Shown: positions 1-7,171, counted from the first letter of the stretch. The stretch: DNA of 8,812 bases from Leptotrichiaceae bacterium (GCA_030532815.1 JAUNKI010000076.1:1-8812), one strand, 5' to 3'. Numbers and translations are program-made. The notes: generated by a model from the letters alone, not told the origin.

Positions 1-175
1 TAATTCATATTTTTTCGTAAAATTTTGAATGCCGAAGCTTTTACTTATATTTCAAATATATATTTTTACTATTACAATTTAATTATATTCCCATTTAAAA
101 CCGTTTCTTTAAATTTCAGTCCCTCTTCAACATTCAAATTTTACTGCGTGAAAAATGCAGTGAGTGAGCGTAGAA
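1..175. repeat. Dispersed intergenic repeat, copy A (enters from the left edge)
   Basis: This stretch between the left edge and the pyrF stop matches two other places in the window. Positions 10-36 resemble 8544-8576, both containing a run of T, then cgt, then ttgaatg(c/t)cgaa. Positions 44-145 resemble 8666-8770, with a shared block around tttaaaacc.tttcttta followed by tttcag. Copy B at 4800-4853 is a more decayed relative. The copy continues beyond base 1. Read on the minus strand it follows the pyrF stop directly, so it is probably transcribed as the 3' end of the pyr message. No convincing terminator is visible: a 5-bp stem (143-147 with 157-161) has no U tract after it. Confidence 0.6.
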
Positions 176-178
176 AAA

Positions 179-907
179 CTATAAAGCTTCTGAAATTTCC
201 TCCAATATCATTTTTACGGCTTTTTCGGGATTTTCAGCTTTTGTTACGGGTCTTCCCACTACAAGAAAATCAGCTCCGTTTTTTATTGCCTGATACGGTG
301 TCATTATTCTATTCTGATCATCTTTACTGTTCAGACTGAATTCAGGTCTTACTCCCGGACACACGGTAAGAAAATCATTTCCCAATTTTTCTTTTATATC
401 TCCTGCTTCTCTCGGTGAACACACAATCCCGTTCATACCGTTTTTTTCAGCCAAAATTGCCATATTTAATACTAAATCTTCCAACTTCATTTTGCTGTCA
501 AACATTTCCCGAATATCTTTTTCAGAAAGATTAGTAAGGATAGTAACTCCTATTAAAAGAGCTTTAGAAGAATATTTTTCCGAAAGTTCCCTTATTTCCT
601 TCATAGTAAGGCTTCCATTGGAACAATGTACATTAAACATAAACACATTTTTTTTTATGGCATATTCACATGCCGTTTTTACAGTATTAGTAATATCATG
701 AAACTTTAAATCAAGAAATACCCTTTTATTTTTACTATGTAAATAATCAATTATTTCTCCTCCTGTGTTTAAAAAAATTTCAAGTCCGACTTTATATGTT
801 GAAATATTTTCTCCTAAATTTTCAACTAATTTTTCGGCTTCCTGAAAATTATTGTAATCAAGAGCAATTATCAGCTTTTCTTTAGCCGTATCGTTTATAT
901 ATTTCAA
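179..907 (-). CDS. pyrF: Orotidine 5'-phosphate decarboxylase
   Basis: This cytoplasmic enzyme decarboxylates OMP to UMP, the last step of de novo pyrimidine synthesis. The 242-residue product has the usual bacterial length. It carries Asp17 at the end of the first beta strand (LIIALD), Lys39 in YKVGLEIF, the catalytic DLKFHDI tetrad region at 66-72 (Asp66, Lys68, Asp71), CPGVRPEF at 183-190 and the phosphate-binding GRPVTKAENP at 218-227. The start is a TTG codon (plus-strand caa at 905-907). A GAGGAGG site seven bases upstream supports it, and no in-frame ATG is better placed. It is the last gene of the pyr operon, 60 bases after pyrD; that gap has no terminator, only an 8-base palindrome at 953-960. 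The family assignment is secure. Confidence 0.97.
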   Translation of the reverse strand: MKYINDTAKEKLIIALDYNNFQEAEKLVENLGENISTYKVGLEIFLNTGGEIIDYLHSKNKRVFLDLKFHDITNTVKTACEYAIKKNVFMFNVHCSNGSLTMKEIRELSEKYSSKALLIGVTILTNLSEKDIREMFDSKMKLEDLVLNMAILAEKNGMNGIVCSPREAGDIKEKLGNDFLTVCPGVRPEFSLNSKDDQNRIMTPYQAIKNGADFLVVGRPVTKAENPEKAVKMILEEISEAL

Positions 908-967
908 AATTTTTCCTCCTCACATTCATATAATAGTTGTTATAATTTTTTTACAATTGTTACTTAA

Positions 968-1948
968 TTATTCAATTCCCAATCTTTTTCTGTAAGCAGT
1001 GCCGTTATCCGTATGGGCATATCCGACTATTTCCGAAATATTGTATATTTTTTCATTTTTACAATATTCTTTCAGTCCCTGTATTATCTCCACGGCTATC
1101 ATAGGGTTCGGAAAAAAAGCTGTTCCTAATGATATTGCCGAAGCTCCAGCTAAAAAAAATTCTACTGTATCTTCAGTACTGTTTATTCCCCCCATTCCGA
1201 GAATCGGTACCGATACGGCTTGGGATACCTGATGAATCATTCTCAATGCTATGGGTTTTACTGCAGGACCGGACAAACCTCCGTATACATTTCCTAAAAC
1301 AGGTTTTTTTGTTTTAACGTCTATCGCCATTCCAAGCAGGGTATTTATCATGGAAATACCGTCTGCTCCTTCATTTTCAATTATTTTTGCTATTTCCACA
1401 ATATTCGTAACATTAGGGGAAAGTTTTATCATTAACGGCTTTTTTGTAACTTTTCTTACTTCTCCTGTTACTCTTTTTGCCATTTCAGGATTTGCTCCGA
1501 AAGCCATTCCTCCGTCTTTTACATTAGGACAGGATATATTAAGTTCAAGCATTTCTATTTTGTCAATTTTATCAAGTCTTTCCGTCAGCTTTACATATTC
1601 TTCCACGGATTTTCCGTTAATATTGGCGACAATCGGCACATTCAGATATTTATCCATCTTAGGCAGTACATGTTTTTCAAAAGAATCTATTCCCGGATTT
1701 TCCAGACCTACACTGTTTAACATTCCTGCCGGAGTTTCCGCAATTCGAGTACCCTTGTTCCCCTGCCTCATTTCCAATGTCAGGCCTTTTATAACTATGG
1801 CTCCCAAATCGTTAGGATTAAAATAATCCATATATTCCGTTCCGAAAGCAAAACATCCGCTTCCCGTCATTAGGGGATTTTGAAGTTTTACTCCCATAAA
1901 TTCCGTTTCAAGACTGTTTTTATTGATTTTTTCCGTATCAGTTGACAT
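968..1948 (-). CDS. pyrD: Dihydroorotate dehydrogenase, class 1B catalytic subunit
   Basis: This FMN flavoprotein oxidises dihydroorotate to orotate and passes electrons to PyrK. With the start chosen here it has 326 residues. Visible are Lys54 in VIKGLTL, GMLNSVGLENPG (75-86), the substrate loop NISCPNVKDGG (137-147) with catalytic-base Cys140, NTLLGMAID (202-210), and the FMN phosphate site GMGGI (251-255). Cysteine at position 140, together with a neighbouring pyrK, marks class 1B (NAD-linked) rather than the quinone-linked class 2. The frame stays open to an ATG at 2002, but the ATG at 1946-1948 is preferred: it has a GAGGTG site at normal spacing, and the extra 18 residues do not resemble the family. 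It overlaps the end of pyrK by 11 bases, which suggests translational coupling of the two subunits. Confidence 0.96.
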   Translation of the reverse strand: MSTDTEKINKNSLETEFMGVKLQNPLMTGSGCFAFGTEYMDYFNPNDLGAIVIKGLTLEMRQGNKGTRIAETPAGMLNSVGLENPGIDSFEKHVLPKMDKYLNVPIVANINGKSVEEYVKLTERLDKIDKIEMLELNISCPNVKDGGMAFGANPEMAKRVTGEVRKVTKKPLMIKLSPNVTNIVEIAKIIENEGADGISMINTLLGMAIDVKTKKPVLGNVYGGLSGPAVKPIALRMIHQVSQAVSVPILGMGGINSTEDTVEFFLAGASAISLGTAFFPNPMIAVEIIQGLKEYCKNEKIYNISEIVGYAHTDNGTAYRKRLGIE

Positions 1949-2813
1949 TAACTTCACCTCTATTTTGGGAAAATACACTGCTGTAAAATACAGGACCTTC
2001 ATGACATACTCTTTTCATTCCTAAAACTGTTTCTACGGAACAGCCCACACATGCACCTACACCGCATGCCATTCTTTCTTCCATAGATATCTGGGACGGA
2101 ATATTTTTTCTGTTTGCAATGTCATTTATAATTTTCAATGCTCTGTCAGGGCCGCATGAATATATCATATCGGGATTTTTACCATTTTTGAGGACTTTTT
2201 CCAACATTTCCGCTATATTCAGTTTTTCTCCCGAACTTCCGTCATCGGTACAGATAACGGTATAAAGTCTTCTGTCTGAAGGAAAACCGTTTAAAACATT
2301 TATTGCCTCTTTATTTCTTCCTCCTGCAATAAAAATAATATTCTTATTTTCCTTATATTTTAAAAGCTCTTTTATCAGCTGTTTCAAAGGTGCAAGCCCT
2401 ATTCCTCCTCCTATAATAATGATATTTTCAGACTTTTCACATATGTCAAATCCTTTTCCGAGAGGACCCTGTATATTCAGTATATTCCCTTTTTGGAGCA
2501 TTGAAATTTCTTCCGTCCCTTTTCCCGTAACTTTATAAAGAAATTCCACCTCACCTTTTTCAGAATTTACACTATGCAAACTTACGGGACGTCTCAATAT
2601 TCTAATCTGATTTTTCAATTTCAGCATATAAAATTGTCCTGCTTTGGGATTTGTAACCTGTTTTATTACATTTTCAGAAAAAATTTTCATTAAATAATTA
2701 TTTCCGCCCAAATATTTATTTTCAGATACTGTCACATTTTCCAGAAGACCTGTTTTTTCTCCGGAACACTGATAAATGCTTTTATCGGTATTATTTATTT
2801 TATTTTTGTACAT
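1938..2813 (-). CDS. pyrK: Dihydroorotate dehydrogenase, electron-transfer subunit (FAD, 2Fe-2S)
   Basis: PyrK carries electrons from PyrD to NAD+ in the type 1B dihydroorotate dehydrogenase. The 291-residue protein shows a ferredoxin-reductase-like fold: the flavin-binding RRPVS motif at 74-78, the nucleotide-binding GGGIGLAPL at 135-143, YSCGPD at 218-223, and a C-terminal iron-sulfur cluster with Cys250, Cys255, Cys258 and Cys270 (spacing C-x4-C-x2-C-x11-C). About 20 extra residues, including Cys16, precede the conserved LLENVTV segment near residue 23. They appear to be translated, since the ATG at 2811-2813 has an AAAGAGG site six to seven bases away and there is no later Met before residue 42. 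The gene sits 22 bases after pyrI and overlaps pyrD by 11 bases. Confidence 0.96.
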   Translation of the reverse strand: MYKNKINNTDKSIYQCSGEKTGLLENVTVSENKYLGGNNYLMKIFSENVIKQVTNPKAGQFYMLKLKNQIRILRRPVSLHSVNSEKGEVEFLYKVTGKGTEEISMLQKGNILNIQGPLGKGFDICEKSENIIIIGGGIGLAPLKQLIKELLKYKENKNIIFIAGGRNKEAINVLNGFPSDRRLYTVICTDDGSSGEKLNIAEMLEKVLKNGKNPDMIYSCGPDRALKIINDIANRKNIPSQISMEERMACGVGACVGCSVETVLGMKRVCHEGPVFYSSVFSQNRGEVNVN

Positions 2814-2835
2814 ATATTACCTCTTTCAGATATTT

Positions 2836-3291
2836 TTATAAGGGCTTCAGTTCTATTTCATTTTCTGCCGTAACTCTTTCGCAGTAAAAACATTTGTATT
2901 TTATTTTATTTCTTTCTATTATTTTTATAAATTTTGTTTCTATATTTTCATAATTTGATATACACTTATTATTGTTGCATTTTATCAGTCCTGTAATTTC
3001 ATTCGGTATGGCAAGTTTAATTTTTTTTACGACTTTAAAATTCTCGATTATATTTATTGTCACATCTGGGGCAAGAATTGCTATTTCTCCAAGCTCGTTT
3101 TCTCCCAAACTTCTATCTTCTATTTTTATCAGTCCTTTTTTTCCTAATGAACTGCTTTTTAAATTACAGGCAACCGTCACTATTTCTCCGTATTCTCTCA
3201 AATGCAATATTTCAACAATGGGGAATGTCTTTTCCACAGGAATATGATCAATGACTATCCCGTTTTTTAAAGCTGTTATTTGTAATTCCAT
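2836..3291 (-). CDS. pyrI: Aspartate carbamoyltransferase regulatory chain
   Basis: PyrI binds nucleotide effectors and joins catalytic trimers into the allosteric aspartate transcarbamoylase holoenzyme. The 151-residue product matches the family in length and layout. An N-terminal effector domain contains GIVIDHIP (11-18), with His and Ile residues typical of the nucleotide site. The C-terminal zinc domain has Cys105, Cys110, Cys134 and Cys137 (C-x4-C and C-x2-C), arranged as in the enterobacterial chain. It begins two bases after the pyrB stop. Its ribosome binding site, GGAGG, lies inside the last pyrB codons (Leu-Glu-Val-stop), so the two subunits are very likely translated in a coupled way. 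Its presence implies feedback control of the first committed step by nucleotides, which is known for the family but not shown here. Confidence 0.96.
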   Translation of the reverse strand: MELQITALKNGIVIDHIPVEKTFPIVEILHLREYGEIVTVACNLKSSSLGKKGLIKIEDRSLGENELGEIAILAPDVTINIIENFKVVKKIKLAIPNEITGLIKCNNNKCISNYENIETKFIKIIERNKIKYKCFYCERVTAENEIELKPL

Positions 3292-3293
3292 TA

Positions 3294-4238
3294 TTAAACC
3301 TCCAATTTATATATATTTTCTGTTTTATTGAGAACTGTCATCAGCATCGCCTGCCTTACAGGAATTCCGTTTTTTGCCTGTTTAAAATACAGTGCATATT
3401 TTGTATTGTCCAAATCGGCTGATATTTCGTCCACTCTCGGTAACGGATGAAGTATTATCATATTTTCTTTACATTTTCCGACTATATTTTCCTTGTTTAT
3501 AATATATATCCCTTTCACTTTTTCATAATCTTCAATATCGGGAAATCTTTCTTTCTGTATTCTTGTCATATAAAATACATCTATATTACTCAGACATTCC
3601 CTAAAATCCTCAAAAATTTCGTATCTTATATTATTTTTATCAAGATCATCCAGTAAATATTGCGGCATTCTCAATATTTCAGGAGAAACAAAATAAATTA
3701 CAGGATTAAAATGAGAAAGGGCTTTTACGAGGGAATGAACCGTTCTTCCATATTTTAAATCTCCTACAAAAGCGATAGTTATATTTTCCAAAGTTCCCTT
3801 TTCTTCCATAATTGTATATAAATCAAGCAGTGTCTGACTGGGGTGCTGATTTGAACCGTCTCCCGCATTCAGTACAGGTTTTCTCGAAGTATCCGCAGCC
3901 AGTCGGGCTGCCCCGTCATAAGGATGTCTGACTACTATAACATCAGAATATGCTTCTACCATTTTTATAGTATCCGTAAAGGACTCTCCTTTTTTTATGG
4001 ATGTATGTTCCAATGGAGGAAAATGTAATATTTGTGCACCTAATCTTTGAGCTGCGGACTCAAAGGACATCTTTGTTCTTGTACTCGGCTCGAAAAATAA
4101 AGTGGAAATAACTTTTCCGTGTAAAAATTTCAATTTTTCTTCTTCAGAAATATTTTCAATTTTTCGGGCTACTTCCAAAATACTCAGAATTTCTTCCTTA
4201 CTCATATCGTTCATTGAAATAATGTCTTTTTGACTCAT
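3294..4238 (-). CDS. pyrB: Aspartate carbamoyltransferase catalytic chain
   Basis: PyrB condenses carbamoyl phosphate with L-aspartate to carbamoyl-aspartate, the committed step of pyrimidine synthesis. The 314-residue protein contains the carbamoyl-phosphate signature FFEPSTRTKMSFE (48-60, with Ser52-Thr-Arg-Thr55), a Lys82-Lys83 pair in the 80s loop just after HTSIKKGES begins, RHPYDGAA (104-111), HPSQTLLD (132-139), GDLKYGRTVHSL (159-170) and the aspartate-loop HPLPRVDEI (264-272). The length and the adjacent pyrI identify the PyrI-associated enzyme type. The ATG at 4236-4238 follows a GGGAGG site by five bases. It is the first gene of the pyr operon and lies just downstream of a terminator-like hairpin in the leader. 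It shares the substrate aspartate with the upstream gene argG. Confidence 0.98.
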   Translation of the reverse strand: MSQKDIISMNDMSKEEILSILEVARKIENISEEEKLKFLHGKVISTLFFEPSTRTKMSFESAAQRLGAQILHFPPLEHTSIKKGESFTDTIKMVEAYSDVIVVRHPYDGAARLAADTSRKPVLNAGDGSNQHPSQTLLDLYTIMEEKGTLENITIAFVGDLKYGRTVHSLVKALSHFNPVIYFVSPEILRMPQYLLDDLDKNNIRYEIFEDFRECLSNIDVFYMTRIQKERFPDIEDYEKVKGIYIINKENIVGKCKENMIILHPLPRVDEISADLDNTKYALYFKQAKNGIPVRQAMLMTVLNKTENIYKLEV

Positions 4239-4264
4239 TGCTGCCTCCCGTAATTTTTATTTAT

Positions 4265-4307
4265 AAAAAAAGAATAATAAATATTTAAAATAAAATATTA
4301 TTATTCT
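4265..4307 (-). terminator. Terminator-like hairpin in the pyrB leader, candidate attenuator
   Basis: On the minus strand an inverted repeat (4293-4307 pairing with 4271-4286, about 15 pairs, one bulged base, 6-base loop) is followed at once by seven U (4271-4265). This has the shape of an intrinsic terminator, though the stem is nearly all A-U. Only 26 bases separate it from the pyrB ATG, and they hold the ribosome binding site but no promoter. Any pyr transcript must therefore read through it. The leader has no ATG for a leader peptide, and I see no PyrR-binding sequence. The hairpin is visible; regulation by it is inferred. Confidence 0.6.
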
Positions 4308-4320
4308 CTTTAATATATAA

Positions 4321-4349
4321 ATTATATCCGTTTTTGAAATAGTAAAAAA
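4321..4349 (-). promoter_or_regulatory. Candidate promoter of the pyr operon
   Basis: A perfect TATAAT is present on the minus strand (plus attata at 4321-4326). The -35 region is poor: a T-rich hexamer at 4344-4349 with 17-base spacing, or TTGTTT at 4347-4352 with a 20-base spacer. Transcription would begin near 4314-4310, placing the leader hairpin at the very 5' end of the message. The promoter is assigned from the -10 box and its position alone. Confidence 0.45.
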
Positions 4350-4610
4350 CAATGAATTTATTTATGTTATTTTTAAAATACTTAAATATAAAATAAAAAT
4401 TTAATAATTTAAATTTGTTATAGACATTGTAACCGATAATTATATTCATAAATTAAACTCCATTCCGTTTAAACTTTAAATATATTATCAAATTTTAAAT
4501 TATTTTTCAATACTTTTATCCCTTTATTTTTTTAATTTTTCTTTATCTTCGTTTATTTTAATTTTCCAAAATTTGTTTTTATAAGACTTCATTGTTTAAA
4601 AAAGTCTTTT
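4350..4610. other. AT-rich gap between pyr promoter and repeat copy B
   Basis: I see no gene in this stretch on either strand. It is dominated by A/T runs. The one clear structure is a 7-bp perfect inverted repeat (4583-4589 with 4602-4608, 12-base loop). Its U-rich tail is on the plus strand, where there is no gene. On the minus strand, the direction of argG, the hairpin is followed by a mixed A/U sequence, so it is at best a weak argG terminator. Confidence 0.4.
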
Positions 4611-4853
4611 TTATATTTTTGAAAAAACTTAATTAAATATCCGTTTTTTTGAAAAACTTTTATAAAAAAACTCCGACTCAAATTATTTCATATTCAAAAA
4701 TACTTCAATATCTCATTCATCAAAATATCATAATTCTACTTTGTTCAAGCGGTAATTTTCCTTAATCCCCGTTTTTGTATTTTTGTTGAAATAATTTGAA
4801 TGTCGGATTTCACTCATATTTCAATTTTATACTTTCCATTAAAAACTGTTTTT
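4611..4853. repeat. Dispersed intergenic repeat, copy B (downstream of argG)
   Basis: The copy aligns with the one at 8379-8596 in the same orientation. Shared blocks are the tttttgaaaaaa region near 4615-4626, the segment ccgactcaaattatttc at 4673-4689, a cccgt..ttttgt/cgttg block at 4768-4787, and gaaataatttgaatgtcg at 4788-4805. The second and last blocks form inverted ends (12 perfect bases plus gtcgg) about 134 bases apart, so this inner part can fold back. The outer part (4806-4853) aligns more loosely with copy A, including a block near tccattaaaaactgtttttt. It ends at the argG stop codon. The middle is more decayed than in copy C. Confidence 0.65.
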
Positions 4854-6065
4854 TTAATTTTTCTTTTTATTTAATTTTTTATATGCTCTTATCTTATTGG
4901 GTAAGGAAAATAATTTTATAAATCCTTCTGCATCTTTGTGATTATAAAGTTCACTTGCTCCGAAAGAGGATATTGTCTCATCATAAAGTGCATTTTCGGT
5001 TATTCTTGCAGCAATTTTTATGTTTCCTTTATAAAGTTTAAGTTTTATTGTACCTGAAACCTTTTTTTCCACCGAATCTACAAAAGCATCCATTGCTTCT
5101 CTCAGAGGGGTAAACCATTGTCCTGAATATGTAATATCCGCATATTTCCCGGCAATTATTTTTTTAAGTTCATAAGTATCCTTATCAAATATTACACTTT
5201 CCAAGTCGCTTAATGCTTCAATGAGTAAAGTACCTCCGGGTGTTTCATATACTCCTCTCGACTTCATTCCTACAAGTCTGTTTTCTACTATATCTATAAC
5301 TCCCACACCGTTTTCTCCTGCTATTTTATTAAGTTTTTTTAGTAAATCTACAGGAGATAAAGCTTCTCCGTCAACTTTTACAGGCCATCCTTCTTCAAAA
5401 GTAATATCTACATAAGTAGGATCATTTTTTGCTTTTTCAGGAGGAGTTACCATCATATATACAACATCTTCATTATGTTCATTTTCAAGCTGTTCAATGT
5501 CTCCTCCTTCATGGGAAATATGCCATAAATTCTGATCCCTTGAGTATATTTTTTCCTTTGTTACCGTCAGTTTTATATCAAATCTCTGAGCATAGTCTAT
5601 TGCACTTTCTCTCGATGAAATATCCCACATTCTCCACGGTGCAATTATTTTTATTGTAGGATCCAATGAAAATATCCCTGTTTCAAACCTGACTTGGTCA
5701 TTTCCTTTCCCTGTACAGCCGTGACATATATATTTTGCCTTTTCTTTGTGAGCAATGTTTACAAGCACTTCTGCTATCAGCGGCCTTGCAAATGATGTCC
5801 CCAGTAGATACTTATCTTCGTATACCGCTCCGGCTCTTAATGCTCTGAATGCATAGTTCCTTACAAATTCATCCTTTTTGTCTTCAACATAAATTTTTGA
5901 AGCTCCGGATTCAACGGCTTTTTTTCTTATTTCTTCCATATTTTCATCCTGTCCTACGTCAACACAGCATGCAATCACTTCAAAATCATAATTTTCTTTT
6001 AACCATGGAATTATTATGGAAGTGTCCAGTCCGCCTGAGTAAGCTAAAACAACCTTGTCTTTCAT
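4854..6065 (-). CDS. argG: Argininosuccinate synthase
   Basis: ArgG joins citrulline and aspartate using ATP to give argininosuccinate, the penultimate step of arginine synthesis. The 403-residue protein is of normal family length. The N-type ATP pyrophosphatase P-loop AYSGGLDTS lies at 8-16, followed by DVGQ (36-39), the substrate-binding stretch [13 protein letters not shown] (87-99), [13 protein letters not shown] (116-128), and a long synthetase domain with [13 protein letters not shown] and [14 protein letters not shown] in the C-terminal third. The Lys/Asn-rich tail (KKLNKKKN) abuts a dispersed repeat. The ATG at 6063-6065 follows an AAAGGAGG site by five bases. It stands alone: no argH, argF or carAB is adjacent, so it could serve biosynthesis or citrulline recycling. 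The identity is secure. Confidence 0.98.
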   Translation of the reverse strand: MKDKVVLAYSGGLDTSIIIPWLKENYDFEVIACCVDVGQDENMEEIRKKAVESGASKIYVEDKKDEFVRNYAFRALRAGAVYEDKYLLGTSFARPLIAEVLVNIAHKEKAKYICHGCTGKGNDQVRFETGIFSLDPTIKIIAPWRMWDISSRESAIDYAQRFDIKLTVTKEKIYSRDQNLWHISHEGGDIEQLENEHNEDVVYMMVTPPEKAKNDPTYVDITFEEGWPVKVDGEALSPVDLLKKLNKIAGENGVGVIDIVENRLVGMKSRGVYETPGGTLLIEALSDLESVIFDKDTYELKKIIAGKYADITYSGQWFTPLREAMDAFVDSVEKKVSGTIKLKLYKGNIKIAARITENALYDETISSFGASELYNHKDAEGFIKLFSLPNKIRAYKKLNKKKN

Positions 6066-6097
6066 TTTCTCCTCCTTTATTTTATAATTATTTTTTT

Positions 6098-6126
6098 AAT
6101 TTATCACACATTAATGATAAAGTCAA
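6098..6126 (-). promoter_or_regulatory. Candidate argG promoter
   Basis: On the minus strand TTGACT (6126-6121) is followed after 17 bases by TAAATT (6103-6098), a four-of-six match to the -10 consensus. Transcription would start near 6092-6090, giving a leader of about 25-30 bases that contains the AAAGGAGG site. No other promoter-like pair is as well placed for argG. Confidence 0.55.
6100..6121. promoter_or_regulatory. Operator-like inverted repeat in the argG promoter
   Basis: A perfect 7-8-7 inverted repeat, TTTATCA-N8-TGATAAA (arms 6100-6106 and 6115-6121), covers the spacer and touches both the -10 and -35 boxes of the argG promoter. A bound protein would block polymerase. It does not clearly match the ArgR box consensus, and I cannot name the regulator. 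Such short AT-rich palindromes can arise by chance, so the assignment rests mainly on position. Confidence 0.4.
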
Positions 6127-6519
6127 TATATGAATTAACATTTTATATTTCATTTTATATATGATTGTAATATATATAAAAAATCATACTATACAAATTA
6201 ATTTAAAAAAACTCTGAAAATAGGAAAAATAGAGAATAGAAATTAATTCTTTTAATTTTTATAGTATTTTTTATAAAAATAGAAGAACTGTTTGTGGAGA
6301 CTGATTTAAATTAATTTTAAAGAACATAAGTATATTTTTATAGTCATATTTCAGTTCATATATTCTGTTATAATTCAAAGATTTTGTAATACGCTTCATT
6401 CTTAATTTTTCCAATTATTATCAAATATTATTTATATAAGTTTAATAATACTTATCTTCTTTCAATTTTTGATTACTTTTTATTTATTATTGATTTTGAA
6501 TTTATTTTTTAACAAATTA
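6127..6519. other. AT-rich gap between argG promoter and efp terminator
   Basis: No recognisable gene is present. The longest credible short frame is a 42-codon minus-strand ORF at 6271-6399 (ATG start, stop at 6271-6273). It has no good ribosome binding site, and I do not recognise its product. It follows the efp terminator and precedes the argG promoter, so it could be a decayed fragment or chance. A small palindrome around 6268-6280 is A/T only. No RNA gene is seen. Confidence 0.3.
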
Positions 6520-6552
6520 AAAAACAGAAATTTTCAATAAATTCCTGTTTTT
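6520..6552 (-). terminator. Intrinsic terminator of the SIMPL-efp unit
   Basis: Arms at 6539-6552 and 6520-6533 form a 14-pair stem with a 5-base loop. The one mismatch seen on the plus strand becomes a G-U pair in the minus-strand RNA. The descending arm ends in five U and continues uuaauuu. It starts 14 bases after the efp stop, as expected for a terminator of this gene. The U/A symmetry means it may also work weakly on the other strand. Confidence 0.8.
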
Positions 6553-6565
6553 AAATATATTTTAT

Positions 6566-7141
6566 TTATCCGTTTGCTCTTTCCATATATTCGCCTGTTC
6601 TTGTATCAATTTTAATTTTATCACCTATAACGACAAACAAAGGTACCTGTAAAGTATAGCCTGTGGAAATAGTTGCAGGTTTGGTTGCTCTTCCTATAGT
6701 ATCCCCTTTTAATCCCGGTTCCGTATAAGTAACTTCTCTTATTACAGTATTAGGGAGCTCCACTCCTACGGGAGTTTCTTCATACATTAACACCTGTATT
6801 ACCATCTCTTCTATGAGAAAGTTCACCGCATCTCCCAAATCTTCCTTTGTCAACGCTATCTGTTCAAAAGATTCCTGATCCATGAAAAAATACTCTTCTT
6901 CCGATTCGTATAAAAATTGCATCTGATTTCTGTCCAATATAATGTCGTCCATCATTTCAGTTGAAAGGACAGTTATTTCCTGTACTTTTCCTGAAATCAG
7001 ATCCTTTATTTTAAATTTCATTTCAGCCGCTCTTGCTTTTTTTCCCGATGTCGACTGATGTCTGTCAGCTCTCAGTATTAAATAGGGAATTCCGTCCTTT
7101 CTATATGTACTTCCCTGTCTTAGATCCATTGCCGCTTTCAT
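6566..7141 (-). CDS. efp: Translation elongation factor P
   Basis: EF-P binds between the P and E sites of the ribosome and relieves stalling at proline stretches. The 191-residue product has the normal three-domain length: an N-terminal KOW-like domain, a central OB domain (from about residue 68, with FLYESEEEYFFMDQESFEQ), and a C-terminal OB domain with the family signature TEPGLKGDTIGRATKPATISTG at about 140-161 and a closing DTRTGEYMERANG. The exposed loop of domain I reads DRHQSTSGKKARAAEMKFK (about 26-44). It is lysine-rich and differs from the PGKGQA loop of E. coli, so the modified residue cannot be assigned. No epmA, earP or other modification gene is nearby. The ATG at 7139-7141 follows AGGAGG by nine bases. 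The gene lies 30 bases after the SIMPL gene, apparently in one transcript. Confidence 0.96.
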   Translation of the reverse strand: MKAAMDLRQGSTYRKDGIPYLILRADRHQSTSGKKARAAEMKFKIKDLISGKVQEITVLSTEMMDDIILDRNQMQFLYESEEEYFFMDQESFEQIALTKEDLGDAVNFLIEEMVIQVLMYEETPVGVELPNTVIREVTYTEPGLKGDTIGRATKPATISTGYTLQVPLFVVIGDKIKIDTRTGEYMERANG

Positions 7142-7171
7142 TAATTATTTCCTCCTAAATTTTCTTTAATT

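Noticed and set aside
143..161. Hairpin after pyrF as a terminator
   Set aside because: The stem has only 5 pairs and is followed on the minus strand by aaaauuu, with no U tract. No terminator for the pyr operon is claimed.
1129..1826. Plus-strand open frames opposite pyrD, pyrI, pyrB and argG
   Set aside because: They are antisense shadows of securely identified genes, with no ribosome binding sites, no recognisable domains and low-complexity content.
1949..2002. Longer pyrD start at 2002 adding 18 residues
   Set aside because: It would overlap pyrK by 65 bases, lacks a ribosome binding site and does not match the family N-terminus. The ATG at 1946-1948 has a GAGGTG site.
6121..6145. ArgR box upstream of argG
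   Set aside because: The segment around ttaattcatatatt on the minus strand partly fits the consensus, but the central positions and the symmetry are poor. In this base composition such matches are expected by chance.
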